Part shown: positions 18,389 through 26,594 of the stretch, in pieces | How the letters are laid out: each line of letters opens with the position of its first letter | Numbering within the stretch: position 1 is the stretch's first letter | Made by a program: the position numbers and the translations under genes | Notes under the pieces: model-generated | Told to the model about the DNA's origin: nothing | Seen by the model: the letters and a program-made list of their open reading frames with translations, nothing else | The model's database searches: none | Assembly: GCA_023300235.1 (NCBI GenBank) | Contig: JALZWN010000067.1 | Location: 1 to 34,485 of the forward strand | DNA: 34,485 nt | DNA from: Mariniblastus sp. | Lineage (GTDB): Bacteria > Planctomycetota > Planctomycetia > Pirellulales > Pirellulaceae | Reading direction: 5' to 3'

Positions 18389-18740
18389 GAGTCTGTCGTT
18401 TCTTAGTGGTTTTGAATTTGATGCAATCTATTACGCAACAAACAAGCCAATCAGAAATACTCGTGTTTGAGCACTAAAACGAAGGGCACGGAGGCCGGGG
18501 CTGTAAAGATTTCTGGAAAAACACGGTAGGCGTTACCGGCCACGGTAGACGTTACAGAAGCCTCCTTGGCTGGAAGACGGGAAATTACGGCCGATAAAAC
18601 AGCCATTCTTTCTGGGAAATGCAGTGATCCTAGTGACCGATCAACGGTCCGATTAAGTGTCGCAGCCGACGATTGAATATCGATAACGTGTCAAAACCTT
18701 AAGCATTTAGTGCCTTTTGATTTTTTTTCACGGTTCGAGA

Positions 18741-18769
18741 TTGAATCGAACAAATCGGATCGCGATAAT
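18741..18769 (+). promoter_or_regulatory. Sigma70-like promoter of the small RNA/peptide unit
   Basis: TTGAAT (18741-18746) and GATAAT (18764-18769) are separated by exactly 17 bp. A start near 18776 would give a transcript of about 260 nt ending at the terminator at 19036. It faces away from the giant gene. Confidence 0.6.
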
Positions 18770-18877
18770 GAAGACACGGTTCGCACGTACGCGGTGCGAA
18801 AAACAGAAGGCCTCATCAAAACCATTCTTAACGGCTTCGGTTTTGAGAGAGGATGTATCTACGAAAGGAGGTGTTTT

Positions 18878-18919
18878 GTGAATTATTTCTGTACAAGCCG
18901 ACGAGGTGGTAACGCCTAA
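18878..18919 (+). CDS. Possible 13-residue peptide with a perfect Shine-Dalgarno
   Basis: GTG at 18878 opens a 13-codon frame, MNYFCTSRRGGNA, ending in TAA. It is preceded by AAAGGAGGTG (18864-18873), complementary over ten bases to the usual 3' end of bacterial 16S rRNA, with six bases between GGAGG and the start. Another GTG at 18871 opens a different 13-codon frame, and a third frame continues across the stop into the terminator, so the exact product is uncertain. A ribosome site this strong in front of such a short frame suggests a regulatory or leader peptide. I know of no family. Confidence 0.4.
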   Translation: MNYFCTSRRGGNA

Positions 18920-18994
18920 GCGGTTGCCGGCGGGTTGCCGTGGCAGCCACCATTCGTCTGAGGAAGTTGCAAAACCCTCAAGCGATAAATCGTG

Positions 18995-19036
18995 CCCGTT
19001 GTCGATAGCAACTTCGCTATCGGCAGCGGGTTTTTT
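18995..19036 (+). terminator. Strong intrinsic terminator
   Basis: A 15-bp stem (CCCGTTGTCGATAGC with GCTATCGGCAGCGGG, allowing two G-T pairs) closes a six-base loop and is followed by six T (19031-19036). There is no conventional gene on the plus strand before it, so it marks the end of a short transcript. Confidence 0.9.
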
Positions 19037-19165
19037 CGTGCGCGATGCTTATGTCTTCCCCCAAGCAACAAGAACCAACCGCGTTAGCGAATGTCGCCTT
19101 TCATTCCATGAAAGAACGCTCTCTCACGCAAAGGCTAACATTAGAATCCTTGCTGCCAGCAAGAG

Positions 19166-19203
19166 AAATGTGGTGATGGTGCTTCCAGCCTGTCATGCAC
19201 GCA
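19166..19203. repeat. Dispersed repeat, copy 1
   Basis: A 38-bp segment beginning AAATGTGG and containing CTTCCAGCCTG matches positions 28413-28450 at all but about seven bases. Both copies lie in non-coding DNA close to a gene end. Confidence 0.7.
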
Positions 19204-19252
19204 CCGGTTTGCAAAAAAACACTCGCCACAGAAACCCACACAATACAGGACT

Positions 19253-20863
19253 CTACTGCGGCACGATATTTTCGTACTCGAACAACGCAAACACAAAGTG
19301 GACGAACAACGACAACAACGTCGCCCACAAAATCGTCGACGTCACACTACGACTCACATCCGTCGTAGAGTACTTTGGCTTGCAACCTTGATAATACGAA
19401 ATCACCGCCGTGCCAAACCCACAGCACAACAACTTCGAAAGCCACCAACCAAACCCGCGATACGTAAGTTGCTCGGGAACCAACAAACCGCGGTTGAAGT
19501 GCATCTGCCAAAAATCGGGGCCATAAGACGGATCGTTCATCACAAACGTCACCAAGCTGGTGTACTTCGCCGCATAAAAAGCTGCGTAGCACAAGATCGG
19601 CGTCCCAATCAAAAACGACCACACAATCGGCGTCAGCAAATAAAACATCGGTTTCGCACCGAACGTCTTCATCGCATCGATCTGATTGCCGAACTGACGC
19701 CCGCCAATATCAGACGTCACCGCCGCACCGCATCTCGCCGCGATCAACACGCAAGACAGCACGGGCACAAAAATCCGGTACGTCGCAAACCCCAGCACCG
19801 TCAACAAATCCTCGACCAGCAATGGCTGAGTGTAAGCCGAATACGGCAAAAACTTAAACGTGAAGTACGTCGTCACGAACCCCGAAATCAACCCTGAAGC
19901 AATCAGATAAATAATCGCAGTGGGCCCAAACACCATCCGCGAATAATGCCCAAAGAATCGCAACCCCCAAGCCGGCGCATGCCAAACGGGAACCAAGCTA
20001 ACCAAAGCCGTCAACATCGCCAACAAAAAATTCGTCGTCGAACTAAACAGCTCGCCCATCCAAGCCGCAATACTGCCGACCGTCGATCGCTCCTCCACCT
20101 TATCGTGTCGCTTGCTGGTCGCGTTGGCTAATGGCTCAAGAATTTCCGGAATCCGTTGCCAATCGTCCTTCGAAAGCTCGACCAGCTTTCCGACATTCGA
20201 ATCAACCAAAAAGATCCGATCGGCGATCGGCAGTAACGAAACATAATCATGCGTCACCACAACCGAAGTTTTCTCAAACTCTTCATGCACCTCGCGAATC
20301 AGGCTCGCCACTTGCTTACCAGTCTCCGGATCCAAACCCGACGTCGGTTCATCGTACAGAATCGCCGACGGGTTATATGCCAGCGTTCTGGCAATCGCCA
20401 ACCGCTGCCGCTGCCCACCGCTCAAACGCGAAGTCGGCACTTGCTTGGGTACCCGAAGTCGATCCAACAATTCGCCTGACGTCGAAGGACTCGCGTGCTG
20501 ACCGCCGAACGACTTTGCAAAATCAAGATTGTTCGCTGGCGATATTTCATCAAACAACGCAAACGACTGAAACACCACCCCAGCATTACCGGCGACCGCA
20601 TGCTGGCCGCCAATCTTCACCTCGCCCGTCCAATGGATTCCTTGTTCGTTCTGATCAATCAAGCCGGCAACGATTCGCAGCAAAATCGATTTACCCACGC
20701 CACTCGGACCGACGACCAACGATATCTCTCCCGCTGGGAAATCGATATCCACGTCGCTCAACAGCGTTTGCTTGCCCGCTTTAACGGACACTTTTTTAAG
20801 CGAAATTTCGTCAGCACTGGAAACAACCCCACCGACCTCTTGCTCAGCATTGGTTTCACTCAC
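19253..20863 (-). CDS. MlaF-MlaE fusion: ABC ATPase joined to lipid-transport permease
   Basis: A 536-residue inner-membrane protein that joins two normally separate subunits of the Mla phospholipid transporter. Residues 1-225 are the ABC ATPase: Walker A GPSGVGKS (52-59), Q-loop Q99, signature LSGGQ (147-151), Walker B AILYDE (167-172) and switch H205. Residues about 260-536 are an MlaE-type permease with five or so membrane segments and the family motif RCGAAVTSDIGGRQFGNQID, close to the usual 'RxGxAxTAExGxMxxxEQIDA'. The GTG start overlaps the stop of the upstream gene by four bases, so translation is coupled. Direction of transport and substrate cannot be read; lipid is inferred from the family. 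Confidence 0.92.
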   Translation of the reverse strand: MSETNAEQEVGGVVSSADEISLKKVSVKAGKQTLLSDVDIDFPAGEISLVVGPSGVGKSILLRIVAGLIDQNEQGIHWTGEVKIGGQHAVAGNAGVVFQSFALFDEISPANNLDFAKSFGGQHASPSTSGELLDRLRVPKQVPTSRLSGGQRQRLAIARTLAYNPSAILYDEPTSGLDPETGKQVASLIREVHEEFEKTSVVVTHDYVSLLPIADRIFLVDSNVGKLVELSKDDWQRIPEILEPLANATSKRHDKVEERSTVGSIAAWMGELFSSTTNFLLAMLTALVSLVPVWHAPAWGLRFFGHYSRMVFGPTAIIYLIASGLISGFVTTYFTFKFLPYSAYTQPLLVEDLLTVLGFATYRIFVPVLSCVLIAARCGAAVTSDIGGRQFGNQIDAMKTFGAKPMFYLLTPIVWSFLIGTPILCYAAFYAAKYTSLVTFVMNDPSYGPDFWQMHFNRGLLVPEQLTYRGFGWWLSKLLCCGFGTAVISYYQGCKPKYSTTDVSRSVTSTILWATLLSLFVHFVFALFEYENIVPQ

Positions 20864-22170
20864 TCGGACGCCCCTTTCAATTTAATGGGAGCTGTAGAAT
20901 GCTGAGTCGACACCTGCAACGACAAATTCAGCGGCATGGAAGCCTCAGCACCCAACGCTTCATTGGCCGCTGGATCGACAATCTTCAGCGTTAACCAACG
21001 CGAGTCTTTAAACAAAATCCGACGACGCAACACACTGGCAAACTCCGGCGTGATCCCTCCGTCAGGCGTGCCAAACAATGAAATGCCAATCTCTCGAACG
21101 ACAGGATCCAGCTTCGCGTTGGCCAACTCGAACGCCTGCCGAGCCTCGGGCGAACTCCATTGTTTGTTCATCGCTTCTTGCAAACGCGGATTGTTGATCA
21201 AAACATCCTGCAACACGTCGGCCAAAAACTGTTGCAACTCCGGATCATTCGTCGCCGCCTGAACGCTCTCGTTCAATGCTTGCTTAACCTTTTCGTTGTT
21301 CGCGACTTGGGACGAGATCTTTTTCTGCAACACAAGCACATCGTCCATGTGAGCCGCGATAATCGGCTTGGCTTTTTCGTCGACGAATTTTTTAAACTTC
21401 TTTTCGGTCAGTTGCTTTTTCGGCAACGGCGTTTGATCGTAAAGGTAACGCCAGCCAAAACCAAACACCGATACTTCATCCCAAATCTCGCGACTGATCT
21501 CAGAAACCAACGGTTCACTCTCCGCTTGAATGATCGGCCAAACTTCTTCTTGAAACACCGGTACAAGTTTCTTCTGCAAAACCTCCGTCTGATACCGCTG
21601 ACTGAGCTTGTTAAGCTGAGGCTGGCGATGTTCAAACGCGACCGCAAGATCCTCGCGAATCAACCCGGTGGCTTCTTTGAGCGATTTGACAACCAACGGC
21701 TTGAACAGATCAACCAGTTCGGCTCGATTTTCCTGGACGGCGTTTTGAATCAAGCCTTTGAGCTCTTTTTTCTTTTCATCGTGGAACATCGTTCGCAACA
21801 TCCACTCAACCGAATCCGTCGCCTCACGATAAACCAAGTAATCTTTGTCCGTGATGGCAGGGCAGTTCGCGTACATCACGAGCGACAGTCGAGTGCCCCC
21901 GTCATCCTGATGCTTCGACGACCAAACCATGCCGATCGGCTTCGCTTCGTCACTGCCGTCTTGATAAATTGGATCGCCTGGCTTCAACGGAAGACTAAAC
22001 CCCGTCTCAACGTCGATCGAATGTCGTTGATGACTAGCGTAGGTAATTAGGTCGCCGATTGCTTCAGGAGCCGTTTCGGCCACCGATCGAAACAAAAAAA
22101 CGACTCCAGCGATCAAGCCGAGCCATATCAGTCCACCGGCGATCGCGCGTTGCTGAGTTCGAGGAGTCAT
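20860..22170 (-). CDS. Membrane-anchored partner of the Mla-like transporter, possibly MCE-like
   Basis: A 436-residue protein with one N-terminal membrane anchor (AIAGGLIWLGLIAGVVFLF, residues about 9-27) and a periplasmic remainder. The segment at residues 53-80 (FSLPLKPGDPIYQDG, then KPIGMVW) resembles the start of MCE domains, where 'L..G.pV.y.G..vG.V' is common. The rest of that domain is not obvious. Residues 130-370 are long amphipathic helices rich in charged residues, reminiscent of the helical extensions of MCE proteins. Its stop overlaps the start of the ATPase-permease fusion, so it is very likely the substrate-binding or tunnel component of the same system. The MCE call is tentative. 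Confidence 0.7.
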   Translation of the reverse strand: MTPRTQQRAIAGGLIWLGLIAGVVFLFRSVAETAPEAIGDLITYASHQRHSIDVETGFSLPLKPGDPIYQDGSDEAKPIGMVWSSKHQDDGGTRLSLVMYANCPAITDKDYLVYREATDSVEWMLRTMFHDEKKKELKGLIQNAVQENRAELVDLFKPLVVKSLKEATGLIREDLAVAFEHRQPQLNKLSQRYQTEVLQKKLVPVFQEEVWPIIQAESEPLVSEISREIWDEVSVFGFGWRYLYDQTPLPKKQLTEKKFKKFVDEKAKPIIAAHMDDVLVLQKKISSQVANNEKVKQALNESVQAATNDPELQQFLADVLQDVLINNPRLQEAMNKQWSSPEARQAFELANAKLDPVVREIGISLFGTPDGGITPEFASVLRRRILFKDSRWLTLKIVDPAANEALGAEASMPLNLSLQVSTQHSTAPIKLKGASE

Positions 22171-22343
22171 GCGAAAGGTGTCTCGTGGGACTAGATGTTG
22201 GACTTAACAAAAGCGGCGTGGCAACGTTGGTTCCAAACGGCCATCCGCAGGTCCCTAGAATATCTTCCATCGGCAAATTTGACTTGCCAAAGCCAAACTC
22301 AACCAAACCCGCCGCAAACCAACGAACAAGAGGAATCTTCAGA

Positions 22344-22440
22344 GTGAATCAGTTTTATAAGCTAGGAAGTCGCTACAAATGGTAGCTCGACGCGTTAGCG
22401 AGGAACCAGCGTAAATCCTCGCTAACGCGTCGCACTACCA
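22344..22440. repeat. Dispersed palindromic repeat, intact copy
   Basis: A perfect 16-bp inverted repeat (22389-22404 with 22416-22431; arms GACGCGTTAGCGAGGA) is enclosed by TGGTAG/CTACCA (22380-22385, 22435-22440). Together with about 40 bp to its left starting GTGAATCAGTTTTATAA, it matches a decayed copy at 34135-34230. It is likely a REP- or MITE-like element. Confidence 0.8.
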
Positions 22441-22847
22441 ACAGCACCCAGATTCCAAATCTGATTTAGCCCGGGAGCGATCTTAGGCCGCTTGTCATCA
22501 GGGTACATAGTCATTCAGCGGAAAACTCACTTTACAGCTAACAAAACGAGGATTTTAAGCCAAAACATCAAGGTTTCAACGAGTTGCAAGTGGGGCCAAA
22601 CTGCCTGCAGCGATCTTGTGTCGCCTTGCAGGCAAAAAGCCGAATGAAACCTCGGCAGCCGCGCTAGCTCTCCTACTTTTACAGCTGGCGCGAAAATAAT
22701 TTGATTATTCCGGTGGCGAGCTTTGTTTTTATTCTACGGGCTAGCGAACAGATGCCGAAAACAAAAGGTATTCATTGGCTTGCAGTCACCGCTAGCCATA
22801 CCACTGCCAACGTGGCAGTGACCCGACACAAAATATAGGACTCGACT
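22441..22847. promoter_or_regulatory. Leader region of the secretin gene with two stem-loops
   Basis: No gene is seen in these 407 bp. One hairpin pairs GCCTGCA (22603) with TGCAGGC (22627), extended inside by GCGA/TCGC. A second, perfect hairpin CACTGCCA-acg-TGGCAGTG lies at 22802-22820, only 27 bases before the secretin ATG, and is likely in its untranslated leader. Neither is followed by a T run, so they are not terminators. They may affect translation or mRNA stability. Confidence 0.5.
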
Positions 22848-25800
22848 ATGACCAACCGATTCTCACGACCGGGATCGACTCTCCGAATCGGCGCAACAGC
22901 ACTTGTTGTGACCGCAGGACTTTGGTTTGGCTCAGCCACCTACGCTCAAACAGTTACCAAGACTACCGCACCGGCACCGCAAACGTTGCAACAGATTCTC
23001 GGCGAGCGAAATCGCCGTCTACAAACTTCAGCAACTAATCAGCTGCCAGGCGTAAACGACACAAGACAGACAAAACAAACACGTCCGTACTTTGTGGCAC
23101 CACCGATCCCAGCGACTTCGTTACAAACACAGCCGCTTAACCTAAACGGACTCTCAAGCCAAGCAGCCCAACGGTTGGTCAAAACCGGTGCCGTTGCTCA
23201 GCACACAACCAATCAACGTTCTCAGACCAGCCTTGTCGGCAACTCGAGCGTTCCGGCCGTTTCTTGGCCAGCACCCGAACCCGTCGCTCGTCTAACCGCG
23301 GCTCCCAAAAAAGCGGTTGCAACCGTCGCTTATAATAGCCCAGCAACCAAGCCCGCCAACGATATTCACCAACTCAATTCAGTATCGATTGTCGAGTTTG
23401 AACAAAAGCTTATCAGCGTCTTCAAAGATCAATTGGACGTTACGTCGTCCGGCGATGGTCGCTTTGTTCGCGTGGTGATCCCCGGTGCATCCGTTCACGG
23501 TGCCGGCTCTGGTTTGATCGCAATGTTAGTTGATCGTGAAACTGGCAAACTGCAATACGACGGCGATGCCCGCTTGACCGCTCAGTGGCACCAGTTGATG
23601 TCTGAATTGGATTCCAAAACGCCGGTCGCAAAACAATTTGCCACCACAGACATGGTAGCCGAAGTCTTGCCGGTGTCGCAGGTGCAGCAGGTGGCTTACC
23701 AACAAGAAGACCAGCCGCAGGGAACGCCCGTCACAGGCATCGACGGATTGAAAGGCCAAGTTTTCATCGCTCAAGACCCAGAAACCGGCCGCTTTACCAT
23801 CACGGGCGATGCTGATGACGTGGAAATCGTCAAACGAGAAATCGCTCGTCTGTCAAAGCAAGCAACATCATCTCAGCCCTTGCCAGCCAGCATTCTGCTG
23901 CAGAACGCTCGCGGCAATCTGATCCAAGAACGCGTGCAAGAAATCTACGACGCGAGTTACGCCCAGATCAATGGCCCGGCAAACATCACCGCTACCGGCA
24001 ACCCGAACGGCCTGGTCGTCGTCGGCTCACCTGAAGCAGTACAAGCGGTGCGTAACTTGGTCAAGGTGCTAGACTTAGCACCAACCGACACTGGACCTCG
24101 TGACTTCCGCACTTTCGGCTTGAGATACATCTCGGCTCCCGATGCCGCCGATCGCCTGCAACGTTTCTTCGGACAAGTCACCCTTGCCGACGGCGAAACT
24201 CGACTGCCAGCCAACGCGGTTGAAGTGATTCCTGATTTTCGCAGCAACCAAGTGACCGTCAAAGGCAGCCAAGCGATTTTGAACTCAGCCGCTGAATTCC
24301 TCCAAACGATCGACGTCGCTTCGGTTGAACAAGGAGCAGTCAACGAAGTTCGCGTGGTTCCGCTGAAAAACGCACTGGCCAGCGATGTGGCTTTCGTTAT
24401 TCAAAACGCCATCAACGGCCAGCTGCCTAACGCTCCTCAAGCTTTTGCTCCGCAGAGCACCAACCAAGCGACACAACAGAACAACACCCAGACCGACACC
24501 TCCGGCACCCGCTCGCAAATTCGCTCCGCCATGCTTTCGTTCATGACTCGAAATGCACAAGGCGAACTGATTCGAAGCGGCATTTTATTCGATGTCACTA
24601 TCACCGCCGACGCCAACAGCAACTCATTGGTTATCACTGGACCTGCCGAATCGATCCCATTGGTCGTCGAACTGATCAAACAACTCGATCGCTTGCCCGA
24701 TGCCGAATCGCAGATCAAAGTCTTTAGCTTGATCTACAGCGACGCCGAAACGATTTTCAACACACTGGATACACTGTTCACCACTGACAACCAAAACGGC
24801 CAGCAACAAGGCGGCGGTGTTTCAGGCTTGCCGCTGCAAACCGGCGGCGGTTCCGACGGAGCCTCGTTGATTAACCTGCGGTTCTCCATCGAACCTCGTT
24901 CTAACTCCATCATCGCCGCAGGGCCAGCACGTGATTTGCAAGTCATCGAAGACCTTCTAAATCGCTTGGACGCTCGAGCCGTTAATAACTTCCCGGCAAA
25001 AGTCTATCGCCTCAGCAACGCACCGGCACTAGACGTCGCAGAAGCCATCAACACGTACCTTGACGGTCGTACCGAACTAGTTGATGCCGACCCGCGGACC
25101 GCCACCGGAGTTCCAGCAGTCAATCGATCCGTTATCGTGACGCCAGAAGTGGTTAGCAATAGCTTGATCGTGAGTGCGTTGCCAGAATACCGAGCGGAAA
25201 TCGAGAACATCATTAAGTCTCTCGATCGCCGTCCGCCAATGGTACAGGTCAAAGTGCTGATCGCAGAAGTTGACCTGAACGCCGTCGAAGAATTCGGAAT
25301 CGAATTGGGCATTCAGGATTCGCTGTTGTTTGATCGGGGAACTTCCGTCGCCGGTGGAGCGATAGCCAACGGCATCGGCTTTCCCTTCAACACTAGCACT
25401 ATCCCCAACTTAAACGCAGCCGGACAAGAAAGCTTGGCCGGACAAGCACTATCAAACCTGAACGTTGGTCGGGTGAACTCGTCGTTGGGCTATGGAGGCT
25501 TGGTCCTCTCGGCCGGCAATGAATCCGTCAACATTTTGCTGCGTGCTTTGAAAGACAAACAGTGCGTCCGCGTGCTTTCCAAACCACAAATCATGACCAT
25601 GGAAAACTTGCAAGGTCGAGTTGCGATCGGTGCGTCGGTGCCCCGAATCTCTGGCACCAACACGACCAACTTTGGTCTATCTCAAGACATTACCTTTCAA
25701 GATGTCGGGGTGATTCTAGAAGTCACTCCACGTGTCAGCCCCGATGGCCTGATTGTAATGACCGTCAATGCGGAAAAATCGTCCGTCGGACCGGAAGCGA

Positions 25801-26348
25801 CTGGCACCGCGATCGGCGTTGCCACAGATGGCTCGATCATTCGAGCCCAACAGATCCTGCTGACTCAAGCCCAAACGACCCTCAGTGCTCGGTCGGGACA
25901 AACCGTTGTCTTCTCTGGTTTGATTTCCGAAGAAAAATCGCACTCCAAGCGTGGCGCGCCAATCCTCTCAGACCTGCCCCTGATCGGACCGCTGTTCAGC
26001 TTTGAATCAGACACGGCCTCAAGAACTGAGTTACTGATCATTATGACCCCAACCCTGGTCAGCAGCGACAGTGACCTGACGAACTTGAATCACGACTCAA
26101 TGGACCGGATGCATTGGTGCCGGAGCGATGTCGCAGACCTTTACGGCAGTGTCGACTACGGTTCGGGCGTCGAAATGGGCGAACCCGTCGAAACGTTCTA
26201 CCCAGATGCTGACCCCACTGGCACAGTGCAACCCGTGCTCCAGGAAAACCTGAACCAACCGGTGTTAGGTCGCCGACAAGAAACGCCAGTCGAACCAGAA
26301 ACCCGCACCGCCGACCAGTCACGGTGGAAAGCATTCCGACGACGCTAG
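22848..26348 (+). CDS. Secretin (GspD/PilQ family), large multi-module form
   Basis: A 1166-residue outer-membrane channel of the type II secretion/type IV pilus secretin family. A signal peptide ends near LWFGSATYAQ (residue 34), followed by a Gln/Thr/Pro-rich region. At least five N1-type ring modules are visible, beginning near residues 363, 420, 499, 622 and 715 and each ending in a pattern like 'NSLVITGPAESIPLVVELIKQLD'. The secretin core starts near 798 (MVQVKVLIAEVDL) and contains VRVLSKPQIMTMENLQGRVAIG and RGAPILSDLPLIGPLF, the family signature. A 130-residue tail follows. GspD proteins are usually about 650-750 residues, so this is long. No other secretion gene is adjacent apart from the two downstream. 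A mobile palindrome occupies its stop codon. Confidence 0.93.
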   Translation: MTNRFSRPGSTLRIGATALVVTAGLWFGSATYAQTVTKTTAPAPQTLQQILGERNRRLQTSATNQLPGVNDTRQTKQTRPYFVAPPIPATSLQTQPLNLNGLSSQAAQRLVKTGAVAQHTTNQRSQTSLVGNSSVPAVSWPAPEPVARLTAAPKKAVATVAYNSPATKPANDIHQLNSVSIVEFEQKLISVFKDQLDVTSSGDGRFVRVVIPGASVHGAGSGLIAMLVDRETGKLQYDGDARLTAQWHQLMSELDSKTPVAKQFATTDMVAEVLPVSQVQQVAYQQEDQPQGTPVTGIDGLKGQVFIAQDPETGRFTITGDADDVEIVKREIARLSKQATSSQPLPASILLQNARGNLIQERVQEIYDASYAQINGPANITATGNPNGLVVVGSPEAVQAVRNLVKVLDLAPTDTGPRDFRTFGLRYISAPDAADRLQRFFGQVTLADGETRLPANAVEVIPDFRSNQVTVKGSQAILNSAAEFLQTIDVASVEQGAVNEVRVVPLKNALASDVAFVIQNAINGQLPNAPQAFAPQSTNQATQQNNTQTDTSGTRSQIRSAMLSFMTRNAQGELIRSGILFDVTITADANSNSLVITGPAESIPLVVELIKQLDRLPDAESQIKVFSLIYSDAETIFNTLDTLFTTDNQNGQQQGGGVSGLPLQTGGGSDGASLINLRFSIEPRSNSIIAAGPARDLQVIEDLLNRLDARAVNNFPAKVYRLSNAPALDVAEAINTYLDGRTELVDADPRTATGVPAVNRSVIVTPEVVSNSLIVSALPEYRAEIENIIKSLDRRPPMVQVKVLIAEVDLNAVEEFGIELGIQDSLLFDRGTSVAGGAIANGIGFPFNTSTIPNLNAAGQESLAGQALSNLNVGRVNSSLGYGGLVLSAGNESVNILLRALKDKQCVRVLSKPQIMTMENLQGRVAIGASVPRISGTNTTNFGLSQDITFQDVGVILEVTPRVSPDGLIVMTVNAEKSSVGPEATGTAIGVATDGSIIRAQQILLTQAQTTLSARSGQTVVFSGLISEEKSHSKRGAPILSDLPLIGPLFSFESDTASRTELLIIMTPTLVSSDSDLTNLNHDSMDRMHWCRSDVADLYGSVDYGSGVEMGEPVETFYPDADPTGTVQPVLQENLNQPVLGRRQETPVEPETRTADQSRWKAFRRR

Positions 26349-26475
26349 TGGTCTGTCAGTGTTGAACTTTAGGGTAGCTGGATTCGCCAGAATTCAGTTG
26401 GACTTAGAGAAAACCGAACTCTGGCGAGTCCGGCTACATGTTTCGATCCTAATCTTTATCTTTGACAGACCACTA
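26346..26475. mobile_element. MITE-like palindrome inserted in the secretin stop codon
   Basis: The element has perfect terminal inverted repeats CTAGTGGTCTGTCA (26345-26358) and TGACAGACCACTAG (26463-26476). An internal imperfect palindrome pairs GTAGCTGGATTCGCCAGA with its near complement close to the right end. It carries no open frame. If the flanking TA is a target duplication (26346-26347, 26474-26475), this is the signature of IS630/Tc1-mariner-type movement. The left TA is the first two bases of the secretin TAG stop. Removing the element would also leave TAG, so the protein end is unchanged by the insertion. Confidence 0.8.
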
Positions 26476-26594
26476 GTTTTTATTTGACAAGTTTTTGATT
26501 CAGTCTCCGACACCATCATCAACCGGTCAGAAGACCACACCGCTTGTATCAAGCAGCTTGTTTTCAAGCCCGTTTTTTTAAACCACACGATTCC

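Larger units (their letters stand above)
18776..19036 (+). ncRNA. Candidate small RNA of about 260 nt, unknown family
   Basis: The transcript predicted between the promoter at 18741 and the terminator ending at 19036 contains a 7-bp hairpin (TTCGCAC/GTGCGAA, 18780-18800), a second weaker stem (AAAACC/GGTTTT) and a perfect ribosome-binding sequence. Next comes a long-range pairing GACG-GGTGG with CCACC-CGTC that encloses a GC-rich hairpin (GGTTGC/GCAGCC), then the terminator. It does not match 6S, SRP, tmRNA or RNase P RNA as far as I can judge by eye. It may be a structured RNA, an mRNA for the 13-residue peptide at 18878, or both. The ends are inferred from the promoter and terminator. Confidence 0.5.

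Noticed and set aside
18906..19391. Plus-strand 161-residue frame overlapping the small peptide and terminator.
   Set aside because: It reads straight through a strong intrinsic terminator and into the 3' end of the opposite ATPase-permease gene, so it cannot be a normal protein gene.
21160..22050. Long plus-strand frame of nearly 300 codons opposite the Mla partner gene.
   Set aside because: The minus-strand gene has a signal anchor and operon overlap; the plus frame is Arg/Phe/Leu-rich without domains and is a shadow.
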